The notes under the pieces were generated by a model. The model searched no databases. It saw only the letters and a list, made by a program, of their open reading frames with translations, and was not told the origin of the DNA. This document shows, piece by piece, positions 17,223 through 25,270 of a DNA stretch of 64,000 bases. The number at the start of each line of letters is the position of its first letter. Within the stretch, counting starts at the first letter, position 1. The stretch comes from a bacterium (GTDB lineage Bacteria > Patescibacteriota > Gracilibacteria > JAUYGZ01). Location of the stretch: assembly GCA_030690415.1 (NCBI GenBank), contig JAUYGZ010000010.1:1-64000 (forward strand). Reading direction: 5' to 3'. A program made the position numbers and the translations under genes.

Positions 17223-17796
17223 GAGTGAATGCGTTATGAATACTGTTGGAGATGAGCTTCATCCCATTTTGCCCCTTCATCGTCAGGACTGATTCAGGAT
17301 GAAACTGAACGCCTTCGATGGGAAGACTGGTATGACGAATTGCCATCACCAAGTCATCATACCGTGCCGAAATCTCAAAACAATCCGGAACTTGATCAGC
17401 AACCAAGGAATGATAACGTCCCGCAAGGAAATCTTGATCCAGACCGGAAAAAATCGTCTTTCCATCGTGATGGATTGGAGAAGATTTACCATGGACCGGA
17501 TCAACAAACTTCAAACTCCCCCCAAAATACTCGATCAAAGCCTCATGCCCCAGGCAAACACCGAAAATGGGATACTTATCATGAGTGAGTTCAATCATCT
17601 TCATGAGGTTCCCTGCATTTTTCGGGACAGAAGGGCCGGGTGAAATCACGATGAGGTCAGGATCAACAGTTGTGATGACAGAAGGATCGACGTCATTGCG
17701 GTAAACACTGACGTCACAGCCTTGCTGCTCGATATAATCCACCAGGTTAAAGGTGAAGGAATCAAAGTTGTCGATAACGAGTATTTTTTTGAACAT
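17212..17796 (-). CDS. trpG: Anthranilate synthase component II (glutamine amidotransferase)
   Basis: A 194-residue class I glutamine amidotransferase. The nucleophile is in 'GVCLGHEAL' and the His-Glu of the triad are in 'GVQFHPESVLT'. It supplies ammonia to TrpE. The gene lies 4 nt after trpE and overlaps the TrpDCF start. PabA-type function for folate is possible as well, since the two are indistinguishable by sequence, but the operon position argues for anthranilate synthesis. Confidence 0.94.
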   Translation of the reverse strand: MFKKILVIDNFDSFTFNLVDYIEQQGCDVSVYRNDVDPSVITTVDPDLIVISPGPSVPKNAGNLMKMIELTHDKYPIFGVCLGHEALIEYFGGSLKFVDPVHGKSSPIHHDGKTIFSGLDQDFLAGRYHSLVADQVPDCFEISARYDDLVMAIRHTSLPIEGVQFHPESVLTMKGQNGMKLISNSIHNAFTHAS

Positions 17797-17800
17797 AGAA

Positions 17801-19294
17801 CTAAGAAAAGGTTTCTAGGAAGGCTTTCGCTTTATTCAACACCTCCTGATACTCCTTCGCTGGGTCCGAATCATACACGATGCCGGCCCCGGACTGGTAG
17901 CTGAGTTGCTTATCTTTTATATGAGCGGTTCGAATAATAATTCCGGTGTCTACCTCACCGGAAAAAGTTAGTTGTCCCACCGTGCCTCCATAATAGCCCC
18001 GTCTCTCTATTTCGTGTTTCTCAATCATCCGCATGGCGGCGACTTTTGGAGCGCCCGTCAGGGTGCCGGCATTCAAACACGAGAAGAGGGCATCCAAACC
18101 GATATAGCCCTCTTTCAACTCCCCTCGCAAGTGAGCAACCGTGTGCATTACCCTGGAGTATTTTTCCACGAATCGGTAGTCTGCGATTTGAATCCCCGGT
18201 TTGCAAATACGACTGAGATCATTCCGTCCTAGATCGATGAGCATGTCGAGTTCAGCTCGCTCTTTTTCATTTACAAGGAGTGAAAGCATCTGTTCGTGGT
18301 CATCGACGGGATCAGTTCCTCGTTCAGCGGTTCCCGCAATGGGTCGTAAGTGAACCATCCCATCTTCATATCGAACCATCATTTCCGGAGATGCTCCAAC
18401 GAGCTGTTGGTCACCAAAGTTGTAATAGAAGAGATAGGGAGAGGGATTGGTTTCGCGGTACCGGAGATAGAGAGCAAAAGGATCCCCTGTGAATTCCGCT
18501 TTGAGACAGTTCGAAAGCACTACCTGAAAGAGCTCACCGTCTCTGATGTAATCCTTCGCTTTTAGAACCATCGTCTCGAATTGAATGGGCGATTGGGAAA
18601 AAGAACTCTTGGATATCTGATAGGAGCTCTGCTCGGGTTGAGACTGGTCTATCTGATTCAGCATCTCAGTGACGGTCTCCTGAATAGCCTTCTTTGTTTG
18701 CCGATACATCTTGAGAAATGTTTCCTGTCGAATGTGGTCGAAAAAGACAAAACTGTCATAGAGAAAAAGTGTGAAGTCATTCGTTCCATTCTCTTCAAGC
18801 TGGTCTTCAAGGTCTTCAAAAAGCCGGACGAAGTCATAGCTCATGGCACCATAGAGTCCCATCAAACATTTTTCATCGGTCTTGAACTTCTCCAAAAGCA
18901 CTCGAATTATCTGAGCAATGTTGTGAGTTTTTGAACGTTGACTCTCCTCGATTGCGCGGTTCTGTTTCTTCACCCGACCAAAGACTTGAGTATTCGACAA
19001 TTCGACATCATCACAGATGGCAAAATCATCATTTGTAAACTGTTCGAAATAATGAAGGGACCGCTCATTCAAACCAACAATTTCAAATTGTTCTTCTTTT
19101 CCGATTAGCTTCAGCACTGGGTCAACCCCAATCAGGCTAAACCGACCCGAGAAAAGCGAGACCCGTTTTGACTCCATGAGGAAATGGTACTCGGAATAGG
19201 GATACAGTTTTTGAAACAAGGTATGTGCTTCCTGGTAGGGGGGCTGATAGCTTCCTTCAAGGGTATCGGGCCGAATTGTTGAAAAGTGAATCAT
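17801..19294 (-). CDS. trpE: Anthranilate synthase component I
   Basis: A chorismate-utilising enzyme of about 497 residues with the motifs 'RPIAGTAERG' and 'CLNAGTLTGAPKV'. The N-terminal 'FLMESKRVSLFSGRFSLIG' region corresponds to the LLES tryptophan feedback site, so allosteric inhibition by Trp is likely. A longer frame begins at a GTG (19342), but that start lies inside the attenuator stem. The ATG at 19294 lies 9 nt after the terminator U-tract and is the better choice. It is the first biosynthetic gene of the operon. Confidence 0.94.
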   Translation of the reverse strand: MIHFSTIRPDTLEGSYQPPYQEAHTLFQKLYPYSEYHFLMESKRVSLFSGRFSLIGVDPVLKLIGKEEQFEIVGLNERSLHYFEQFTNDDFAICDDVELSNTQVFGRVKKQNRAIEESQRSKTHNIAQIIRVLLEKFKTDEKCLMGLYGAMSYDFVRLFEDLEDQLEENGTNDFTLFLYDSFVFFDHIRQETFLKMYRQTKKAIQETVTEMLNQIDQSQPEQSSYQISKSSFSQSPIQFETMVLKAKDYIRDGELFQVVLSNCLKAEFTGDPFALYLRYRETNPSPYLFYYNFGDQQLVGASPEMMVRYEDGMVHLRPIAGTAERGTDPVDDHEQMLSLLVNEKERAELDMLIDLGRNDLSRICKPGIQIADYRFVEKYSRVMHTVAHLRGELKEGYIGLDALFSCLNAGTLTGAPKVAAMRMIEKHEIERRGYYGGTVGQLTFSGEVDTGIIIRTAHIKDKQLSYQSGAGIVYDSDPAKEYQEVLNKAKAFLETFS

Positions 19295-19303
19295 TGACAA
19301 TAT

Positions 19304-19329
19304 AAAAAAAACACCTCGGGAGTAAGGTG
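19304..19329 (-). terminator. Rho-independent terminator of the trp attenuator
   Basis: A 6-bp stem CACCTT/GAGGTG (last pair G-U), 6-nt loop ACTCCC and an 8-U tract, located between trpL and the trpE ATG at 19294. The 5' arm is shared with the antiterminator. Confidence 0.88.
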
Positions 19330-19375
19330 AGAGTAAGAACACATTGAACTCATCACCTCATTAGAATGAGTGAGT
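19304..19375 (-). promoter_or_regulatory. trp attenuator (pause, antiterminator and terminator hairpins)
   Basis: Three mutually exclusive structures are visible on the minus-strand RNA. Pause stem 1:2 pairs ACTCA (19375-19371) with TGAGT (19352-19348) and CTCATT (19370-19365) with AATGAG (19362-19357). Antiterminator 2:3 pairs GAGGTGA (19359-19353) plus GAGT (19351-19348) with ACTC (19334-19331) plus TCACCTT (19330-19324): 11 pairs, one bulged U, 13-nt loop. Terminator 3:4 pairs CACCTT (19329-19324) with GAGGTG (19317-19312), followed by eight U. The trpL reading frame with tandem Trp codons ends just before arm 2, exactly as in ribosome-mediated attenuation. Confidence 0.9.
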
Positions 19376-19414
19376 CCACCAGGAGTCGTGAAATGTTGAA
19401 AGCAATGAAATCAT
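19361..19414 (-). CDS. trpL: trp operon leader peptide
   Basis: A 17-codon reading frame, MISLLSTFHDSWWTHSF, with tandem tryptophan codons (TGG TGG, 19381-19376) and a TAA at 19363-19361. Its ATG overlaps the trpR stop codon (ATGA), so translation is probably coupled to trpR. A ribosome stalled on the Trp codons would cover the first arm of the pause hairpin and free arm 2 to form the antiterminator. A ribosome that reaches the stop would block arm 2 and allow the terminator. The geometry matches known trp leaders. Confidence 0.9.
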   Translation of the reverse strand: MISLLSTFHDSWWTHSF

Positions 19415-19674
19415 GATAATACTTTTTTAAATCCGGGAGCACCATACTGTAGTTCACGTGATCCGCGACTGACCGTCCCTATACTGACTTGGAGCTTCTT
19501 TGCGATATCGCGCTGAGAGACCCCTTTCATCAGCATCTTGACGATCTGGAGACGCCGGCCAAGCTCATCAAGCTCTTTTGGAGTCAGAAGATTGTGAAGG
19601 AATTCTTGTGCTGTTTTTTTATCCTGAATTTTGGAAATTGCGGAAGCTAGCTCAGAAAGGAATCGTGTCGACAT
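19411..19674 (-). CDS. trpR: Trp repressor family protein (TrpR/YerC/YecD)
   Basis: An 87-residue all-helical protein. The N-terminal helices contain 'LLTPKELDELGRRLQIVKML', and the HTH 'SQRDIAKKLQVSIGTVSRGSRELQYGAPGF' closely follows the TrpR recognition region. TrpR binds operator DNA with L-tryptophan as corepressor. It is the promoter-proximal gene of the trp transcript and lies directly behind two operator-like repeats, so autogenous repression is very likely. YerC-type relatives have less certain effectors, but the operon context supports tryptophan. Confidence 0.92.
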   Translation of the reverse strand: MSTRFLSELASAISKIQDKKTAQEFLHNLLTPKELDELGRRLQIVKMLMKGVSQRDIAKKLQVSIGTVSRGSRELQYGAPGFKKVLS

Positions 19675-19727
19675 GTATCAGTATAATAGTACATCAGTAT
19701 GATAGTTCACGACTGTATGGTGGTCAA
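19675..19727 (-). promoter_or_regulatory. trp operon promoter with tandem TrpR operator-like repeats
   Basis: On the minus strand, TTGACC (19727-19722) and TATCAT (19704-19699) are 17 nt apart. Two direct repeats of a 17-nt element (plus-strand ATCAGTATRATAGTWCA at 19677-19693 and 19693-19709, period 16) cover the -10, the start site and the leader up to the trpR ATG. The promoter-distal copy, GTACTATTATACTGATAC (19692-19675), is an imperfect palindrome. It matches 13 of 18 positions of the classical TrpR operator GTACTAGTTAACTAGTAC as I recall it. Confidence 0.8.
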
Positions 19728-19853
19728 GTAAAAAAACCTGACACTCTATTCCCTTCAGGAATCCTCAAAGGAGATGGTGAAAAAATGGAGCACATGATAT
19801 AAAGAGAACGAGCAACAAAACGAGCTAAGGCTGATAACACTATTCATTCGACT

Positions 19854-20531
19854 ATGGATTTCACTATTTCCTGTATCGTTCCGGTCTTCAACGAAGCAAA
19901 ACGTGTTGAAAAAGTTTCGACAGTATTAGTTGGTCACCCCTTGATTGACGAGGTGATTGTCATCAACGACGGCTCTTCAGATAATTCCGAGCAGCTGTTA
20001 CAAAAAATAAAAGGCATTAAACTGATTTCATACCAAAAGAACCAGGGTAAGACTCTGGCGATGAAGAGAGGATTTCAGTCCGCAAAAAACGAGCTGATCA
20101 TGACTATTGATTCAGATCTCGTGGGCTTGAGTAAAAAGGCCGTTGGGGAGCTGATTGAGCCGGTTCGAAACGGTTTGGCAGACATCAGTATCAGTCTTCG
20201 AAGCAACAGTCTGCTTCTTTTCAAACTTCTTGGACTGGATTTTGTTTCCGGTGAAAGGGTGTTTCACAAGAAGTTGCTGGGAGATTTGGAAAAACTGACA
20301 TCATTGCCACCATTTGGTCTTGAGTCGTACATGAATCAGTTGATCGTTGAGAAGCAATTGAGAATTAGAGTGGTTCCCTGGAAGACGGTAATTTCCCCCC
20401 GAAAATCTAAAAAATTTGGATGCTTAACGGGTCTGTTAGGGGATATCAAGATGGTTTCTCAAATCATTTCACTGCTAAAACCATGGGGAGTGCTGAGGCA
20501 GATCTGGCAGATGCGCAAGCTTCGGGTCTAG
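19854..20531 (+). CDS. Family 2 glycosyltransferase
   Basis: A 225-residue GT-A-fold glycosyltransferase. The nucleotide-binding start is 'ISCIVPVFNEAKRVEK', followed by 'VIVINDGSSDNS' and the metal-binding DSD in 'LIMTIDSDLVG'. There is no membrane helix, so it is probably a cytoplasmic enzyme transferring a sugar from an NDP-sugar to a lipid or polysaccharide acceptor. The acceptor is unknown. Its 3' end overlaps the convergent family 4 glycosyltransferase by 4 nt. Confidence 0.88.
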   Translation: MDFTISCIVPVFNEAKRVEKVSTVLVGHPLIDEVIVINDGSSDNSEQLLQKIKGIKLISYQKNQGKTLAMKRGFQSAKNELIMTIDSDLVGLSKKAVGELIEPVRNGLADISISLRSNSLLLFKLLGLDFVSGERVFHKKLLGDLEKLTSLPPFGLESYMNQLIVEKQLRIRVVPWKTVISPRKSKKFGCLTGLLGDIKMVSQIISLLKPWGVLRQIWQMRKLRV

Positions 20532-21535
20532 ATGGGGACTAGGGATGCGATAAAATTTTTCACATATGCGGTCCGGGAATATTTCATGGCGCTTTTTCGG
20601 CAGTCGGAACGCTTCAATTTGAGACAATTTTTGGCATTTCTGTTCAGGTTATTACCGAGGTATCCGTCTATGCCGTTGCTAATAATATTATTAGGACCCT
20701 GAACATCATAAGCCGCGACGGGGAGTCCGCAGGCAAGGGCTTCTATCATAGCTAACCCGAAGGTGTCAGTTTTTGAAGGAAAGACTAAAACATCACAGAC
20801 CGAAAGGAGATTTACCAGAGCCTTTCCCTTCTTGTATCCCACGAAAACAGCCTCATGACCAAACTCTTCTTCAAGTTCTTCTTTTTCCGGTCCGTCTCCG
20901 ATGATCAACTTTGTTCCGGGAAGCTTACAATTCAGAAAAGCTCGAAGATTTTTTTCAGGCGAGACCCGACCAAGAAAAACAAAGATAGGATGCTTCAGAG
21001 CCCGCGGAGTTTTCGCCCTTGGATTTCTTTTGAAGAGCTTTAGATCAATGCCCAGGGGGAAGGCAGAAACATTTTTAAAATGATGTTTTTCCAGATTTTT
21101 TTTCATGGAGTCGGTGCTCACGATGGTATTCTGGCTTTTGGAATGAAACCAGCGTAAATAGTTGTAGGTTGGTTTTTTGAGATAGCTGACTCGCACGGCG
21201 ACGTATTCCGGAAGGCGGGTATGATAGGAGCTGGTAAATTTCCAGTGATGAGCGAGACAAATCATCCTTGCCGCGAGGCCGAGCGTGCCTTCAGTAGCGA
21301 TATGAATATAATCCGGCTTGATCCGCGATAACATTTTTTTCATCTTCCATTGAGGTAAAAAGGCCATCCGGATTTCATGATAATAGGGTAGAGGGAAGCT
21401 GGAAAATTGCTCAGGATGAATGATAAAAACCTTGTAGCCTTTTTCCTCCAAACCCTTCTTGGTGAGCATGATGGAGGTGACCACACCGCTGATGTTTTTC
21501 AGCCAGGTATCAGTAAAAATGACAACTTTCTTCAC
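20528..21535 (-). CDS. Family 4 glycosyltransferase
   Basis: A 335-residue GT-B-fold retaining glycosyltransferase. It has the N-terminal 'VVIFTDTWLKNISGVVTSI' acceptor loop, 'FVFLGRVSPEKNLRAFL' opening the C-terminal domain, and the donor motif 'FPSKTDTFGLAMIEALACGLPVAAYDV' (E-x7-E type). The pattern resembles mannosyl- or glucosyl-diacylglycerol and phosphatidylinositol mannosyltransferases. It overlaps the start of the following DedA gene by 4 nt, suggesting a shared role in membrane lipid or envelope synthesis. Confidence 0.88.
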   Translation of the reverse strand: MKKVVIFTDTWLKNISGVVTSIMLTKKGLEEKGYKVFIIHPEQFSSFPLPYYHEIRMAFLPQWKMKKMLSRIKPDYIHIATEGTLGLAARMICLAHHWKFTSSYHTRLPEYVAVRVSYLKKPTYNYLRWFHSKSQNTIVSTDSMKKNLEKHHFKNVSAFPLGIDLKLFKRNPRAKTPRALKHPIFVFLGRVSPEKNLRAFLNCKLPGTKLIIGDGPEKEELEEEFGHEAVFVGYKKGKALVNLLSVCDVLVFPSKTDTFGLAMIEALACGLPVAAYDVQGPNNIISNGIDGYLGNNLNRNAKNCLKLKRSDCRKSAMKYSRTAYVKNFIASLVPI

Positions 21536-22104
21536 AACTTTCTTCTCTTAATGAATAAAAAATAGGCGATCATCAACAACGCAGTGAGTATAACACTGAT
21601 CTTTCCATACAAACCAAAATACCGGCTGATGAGAGTATAGGATTTGCCGAAATAATAACCGAGGAGCATTAGCAGAATGGATTTGAAAATAGTGACCGCG
21701 AAATTCAAAAGAATAAAACGAAAGTATGACATCTTGCTGAGACCGGACGTGACTAAAACCAACATGCCCCAGGGCTGAGTCTTGCCAATTGCCAGGGTTT
21801 TTCCGGCATGATGTTGAAAGTGTACTTCGGTTTTCAGTAATCTTTCCTCGGTGACACCGAGATATCTGCCCCATCGACGAATGAAAGGGCGGCCTCCAAA
21901 ACGCCCAACAGAATAATAAAAGGTATCACCGATAAGATCAGCTATGACCAGCAAAAAATAGGTTTTGAAGGGATCGAAAATGCCGAGAGACCACAGGAAC
22001 CCTCCAATGACGGAAATAATAGGACCTTCAACGACCGCCCAGGGAAAAAGCAAATGGTACTTGTAGGTGGTCAGGAGCTCGATGACATTGTCCGGGGTGA
22101 CCAT
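21532..22104 (-). CDS. DedA/VTT-family membrane protein
   Basis: A protein of about 190 residues with the VTT (SNARE-associated) domain: 'FPWAVVEGPIISVIGGFLWSLG', 'VIADLIGDTFYYSVGRFGG', and the GKTQPWGM segment before the C-terminal helices. DedA proteins act in lipid scrambling or proton-dependent membrane homeostasis. A longer frame from 22197 adds a non-homologous N-terminus that overlaps a tRNA-derived repeat; the ATG at 22104 fits the family start. It sits upstream of, and overlaps, the glycosyltransferase gene. Confidence 0.9.
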   Translation of the reverse strand: MVTPDNVIELLTTYKYHLLFPWAVVEGPIISVIGGFLWSLGIFDPFKTYFLLVIADLIGDTFYYSVGRFGGRPFIRRWGRYLGVTEERLLKTEVHFQHHAGKTLAIGKTQPWGMLVLVTSGLSKMSYFRFILLNFAVTIFKSILLMLLGYYFGKSYTLISRYFGLYGKISVILTALLMIAYFLFIKRRKL

Positions 22105-22151
22105 AAGGGAGATCTTATCCTGGAAAATTATGACACAATAAATAATACGAT

Positions 22152-22165
22152 GTGGAGCACGTGAC
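22152..22165. repeat. 14-nt copy of the tRNA-Gly 3' end
   Basis: GTGGAGCACGTGAC at 22152-22165 is identical to 22232-22245, the acceptor/CCA end of the adjacent tRNA-Gly gene, 80 nt apart. It may be a remnant of a duplicated tRNA gene or of an integration at the tRNA 3' end. Confidence 0.6.
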
Positions 22166-22232
22166 CATCTCCATTCATCGGGGTCGGTGTCCACCATTGC
22201 TCAATCAGTCGCTTCTCTCCCTCTTCGCAAGG

Positions 22233-22307
22233 TGGAGCACGTGACGGGAATCGAACCCGTATCAACAGCTTGGAAGGCTGTGGTAATAGCCATTATACGA
22301 CACGTGC
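22233..22307 (-). tRNA. tRNA-Gly (anticodon UCC)
   Basis: A cloverleaf is complete: acceptor GCACGTG/CACGTGC, anticodon stem ACAGC/GCTGT with loop CTTCCAA (anticodon TCC), and T-arm ACGGG-TTCGATT-CCCGT. The discriminator U and the 3' CCA are encoded. The gene lies 2 nt from the end of the capA-like gene. Confidence 0.95.
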
Positions 22308-22309
22308 AT

Positions 22310-23275
22310 TTACCGCTCGTCGAGTATATCAGTTTCACCTACCCTCGCAAGTCTTGGCTGTCCTTTTTTCAGCTCGATTGGAATCTCCAGAACATCAATT
22401 GTTCCATCCAGGCTGATCGTAATGTCCAAGCCAAGTCCCTTTTGAACGTCCTCCGAGTGGTACTGATCAAAGACAAAGTTCCCTAGCGAGTAATAGATAT
22501 ATTTCCCCTGATACATTTCCGATTCTTGAACAACGTGGGGATGATGGCCGATGATCAAATCCACTCCGGCATCGATCATGCCATGGGCCTTGTCACGCTG
22601 ATGCAGATTCGAACGGGTCTTATACTCAGTTCCCCAATGGATCATGAGGATCACGAAATGGTTCCGCTGCTTCAGTTCAGCCACTTTCTTCTTGGCTTCT
22701 TCCCAGTCCACGGGAAAGGGCTTCAGGACATCCGTGATGCCAATGAAGCCCAGTTTGATGCCGTTCACCTCCGTCTCGTAGAGGTCATGTTCAAACAGAT
22801 TTTTCGGATGCCCTAGGGTAGCGATTCCAACTTCATGCAGAGAACCCAATGTTGACTCCCATCCCCAATAATTCTGATCCCAAGTATGATTATTAGCCAG
22901 GTTCAACAGATTAAAGCCATACTTGTTCAGCAGCCCCTGAACCACATCAGGATCGAAGGCAAACTGAGGAAAGAGATCTGATCGCTTTGGAGCCTTTACA
23001 ACGGGTCCTTCCAAATTCGCTGTGACAAGATCAAATTCATTCACATCAATACCGTCAGGACCAAAGATGACTTCAAAAGGATAATCTTCTCCCTTTTCAC
23101 TCATCAGACGGGCAATATCCCTTCCGAGCATGAGATCTCCAAAAGCCAGCATTCGGACTTCTAAAACGGGCTTCATGAGAAGTTCAAGAGCCTCCTGAAA
23201 GGGAAGCTGGGAGATGACAGCCCAAGAAGAACCACCGACAACGAACGAGAAAAGGAGGCTAAGGAGTGTTTTCAT
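22310..23275 (-). CDS. CapA-family metallophosphatase-like protein
   Basis: A protein of about 321 residues with an N-terminal signal or anchor helix and a CapA/PgsA-type calcineurin-like domain. The domain motifs are GDLMLGRDI, NLEGPV, LANNHTWD, 'MIHWGTEY' and 'IGHHPHVVQ'. CapA relatives take part in poly-gamma-glutamate or capsule handling, but many CPR copies stand alone, as here, without capB or capC. The ATG at 23275 is preferred over an in-frame TTG one codon earlier. It is probably located at the outer membrane face. Confidence 0.88.
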   Translation of the reverse strand: MKTLLSLLFSFVVGGSSWAVISQLPFQEALELLMKPVLEVRMLAFGDLMLGRDIARLMSEKGEDYPFEVIFGPDGIDVNEFDLVTANLEGPVVKAPKRSDLFPQFAFDPDVVQGLLNKYGFNLLNLANNHTWDQNYWGWESTLGSLHEVGIATLGHPKNLFEHDLYETEVNGIKLGFIGITDVLKPFPVDWEEAKKKVAELKQRNHFVILMIHWGTEYKTRSNLHQRDKAHGMIDAGVDLIIGHHPHVVQESEMYQGKYIYYSLGNFVFDQYHSEDVQKGLGLDITISLDGTIDVLEIPIELKKGQPRLARVGETDILDER

Positions 23276-23283
23276 CAAACGCT

Positions 23284-24363
23284 CTACAAGTCTTTAACAA
23301 ACTGATCAAAAATCCAACCGGTATCTTCCGGTCCGGGGCTGGCTTCGGGATGGAACTGCACGGCATAAAATGGTTTTTTCACATGGTAAATCCCTTCGAC
23401 TGTCTGATCATTGAGGTTTTTAAACCAGATCTTAAAATCCCTGGGAAGAGAACGAGGCCTCACCGCGTACCCATGGTTTTGGGAGGTGATATAGCATTTT
23501 TTCGTTTTCAAATCCATGACCGGCTGGTTGAATGATCGATTGCCATACTTCATCTTGTAGGTGGTCGCACCGGCCGCCAAAGCCATGATCTGTGATCCCA
23601 AACAAATTCCAAGGATGGGTTTTTTTTGATGTTCCAGCGCGTATTCCATGTGCTCAATCGTTTTCGTCACCTTCTTGGGGTCTCCAGGACCATTGGCGAA
23701 GACAATCCCGTGAAATTTCTTGAGATCCTTATCTTCAAAAAAATCATAGTTCCAGGGTACTCTGGCGACCGTGATGTCTCGCTTGAGAAGAGAGCGGATG
23801 ATATTCATCTTTACCCCGGTATCCACTAGGACGACCATCTTCTTTCCGGCGGGGTAGATAATGGGGTCGCTGCAGGACACTTCAGCAACCAGATTACGTT
23901 CGTTCGGGTCTTCGACCTTTTCATTTTTGTCGTTCGCTACCGCGACGATCCGTCCCAGCATAGCTCCCTTTTCCCTCAGTTTTTTAGTCAAAGCTCGGGT
24001 ATCGATGCCCGTGATAGCCGGGATTTCCTGTTCATCCAGCCAGCTTCCAAGGCTCTTTTTAGCCGTCCAGTGGGAATAGGTATCACAGTATTCCGTCACG
24101 ATGAGTCCCGACAGATGGATGCGGTCAGATTCAAAGTTTTCAATCACCCCCTGATGCCGGACCATGTCATCCACTCCGTAGTTTCCCTGAAGGGGATAAG
24201 TGAGGACCAGGATCTGACCTTTATAGCTGGGGTCTGTCAAAGACTCCGGATACCCCACCATACCGGTACTAAAGACAACCTCTCCACTTGATTCTTTTAG
24301 CTTTCCAAAGGACTCCCCGATGTATTCCGTGCCGTCCTCGAGGACGAGCTTGAGTTTAAACAT
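23284..24363 (-). CDS. carA: Carbamoyl-phosphate synthase small subunit
   Basis: A 359-residue glutaminase subunit. The N-terminal CPSase domain is 'GEVVFSTGMVGYPESLTDPSYKGQI', and the C-terminal class I amidotransferase has the nucleophile in 'LGICLGSQIM' and the catalytic His/Glu in 'VQFHPEASPGPEDT'. It feeds ammonia to CarB for pyrimidine and arginine synthesis. No carB is within the window, so the large subunit must be elsewhere. It follows rlmH after 19 nt on the same strand. Confidence 0.95.
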   Translation of the reverse strand: MFKLKLVLEDGTEYIGESFGKLKESSGEVVFSTGMVGYPESLTDPSYKGQILVLTYPLQGNYGVDDMVRHQGVIENFESDRIHLSGLIVTEYCDTYSHWTAKKSLGSWLDEQEIPAITGIDTRALTKKLREKGAMLGRIVAVANDKNEKVEDPNERNLVAEVSCSDPIIYPAGKKMVVLVDTGVKMNIIRSLLKRDITVARVPWNYDFFEDKDLKKFHGIVFANGPGDPKKVTKTIEHMEYALEHQKKPILGICLGSQIMALAAGATTYKMKYGNRSFNQPVMDLKTKKCYITSQNHGYAVRPRSLPRDFKIWFKNLNDQTVEGIYHVKKPFYAVQFHPEASPGPEDTGWIFDQFVKDL

Positions 24364-24382
24364 GATTATGGAGTTATCCTTC

Positions 24383-24847
24383 CTATTTATGATACTTCAT
24401 CCCCCGATGCAGAGTAAAGATTCGGTAAATTTGTTCAAGTAAAACGAGTCGAACGATCTGATGATTCATGGTGAGGGGAGAGAGCGAAAGGAGCACATCG
24501 GCTTGTGATTTTACCCGCTCGGAAAGCCCATGAGCGCTTCCGATAACCATGACGAACTTGCCTATGCCCTTATCCTTCAGCTGAGAAAAGTGATCAGCGA
24601 GTTTTTCGGTCGTAAAAGATTTTCCTTTATCATCTAAAACAATCAGGTATTCATCAGCTTGAACTCGACCGAGGATTCGATCAGCTTCCTTATCGAGCAC
24701 CTTGTTGACGTTATCATGGACTTTCTCATCCTTCAGGTATTCCAGTTCCAGTTCACAGAGAGGGGTAAGTCTTTGCGCGAAATCAGCGACCCCTTCTTCC
24801 ATATATCTTCCCTTATTTTTTCCCAGCAGGAGTATTCGGATGCTCAT
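24383..24847 (-). CDS. rlmH: 23S rRNA (pseudouridine1915-N3)-methyltransferase RlmH
   Basis: A 154-residue SPOUT methyltransferase. The trefoil-knot motifs are 'FVMVIGSAHGLSERV' and the C-terminal 'LSLSPLTMNHQIVRLVLLEQIYR', ending with the conserved 'GMKYHK'. It methylates the ribosomal helix 69 pseudouridine. The length matches the family. It overlaps the upstream small membrane protein gene by 4 nt. Confidence 0.95.
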   Translation of the reverse strand: MSIRILLLGKNKGRYMEEGVADFAQRLTPLCELELEYLKDEKVHDNVNKVLDKEADRILGRVQADEYLIVLDDKGKSFTTEKLADHFSQLKDKGIGKFVMVIGSAHGLSERVKSQADVLLSLSPLTMNHQIVRLVLLEQIYRIFTLHRGMKYHK

Positions 24848-25254
24848 AGTGATATCCCCAAATCTATAAAAGCCTTCTTGAAAGCAGTCAAAGCAGTATT
24901 TGCCTGAATAGGGGAAACCTTCACATGAATCTCATGAGCGATACGATTCCTGAGTTTATGTGCTGACCAGACTCCATTATTATCACGAAAAACAGCCCTG
25001 GCCTGCTTCATTTTCTCTCCCATTGTACCGGTATACCCAGCTTGTTTCAGAGCATGATCCAGGAGCTTGTCAGCCTTGAGAACCGCCTGGTCGGGATACT
25101 CGGATCGAAGCTCGAAGATCTCCTGCCAGAATTTTCGAATTTGCTTCGCTTCCTGAGCCGAGATCCTCTGCCTTCGATGAAAAACAACATACAGCCCAAA
25201 GCACAGGATAAGGACGACAAGAATGATGAGAAGAGTGACCGGATTGAAGTGCAT
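24844..25254 (-). CDS. Membrane-anchored small protein with HEPN-like motif
   Basis: A 136-residue protein with one N-terminal transmembrane helix (about residues 6-25) and a cytoplasmic helical domain. The segment 'HKLRNRIAHEI' near residue 105 resembles the R-x4-H motif of HEPN-fold proteins. The domain 'ADKLLDHALKQAGYTGTMGEKMK' is typical of uncharacterised CPR proteins. It overlaps rlmH by 4 nt. The HEPN relation is a suggestion from one motif; an RNase activity is not established. Confidence 0.7.
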   Translation of the reverse strand: MHFNPVTLLIILVVLILCFGLYVVFHRRQRISAQEAKQIRKFWQEIFELRSEYPDQAVLKADKLLDHALKQAGYTGTMGEKMKQARAVFRDNNGVWSAHKLRNRIAHEIHVKVSPIQANTALTAFKKAFIDLGISL

Positions 25255-25270
25255 CGGCTCTAGATAATCT

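Noticed and set aside
19295-19342. Upstream GTG start extending TrpE by 16 residues
   Set aside because: The added residues are coded by the antiterminator and terminator stems and do not match TrpE proteins; the ATG at 19294 does.
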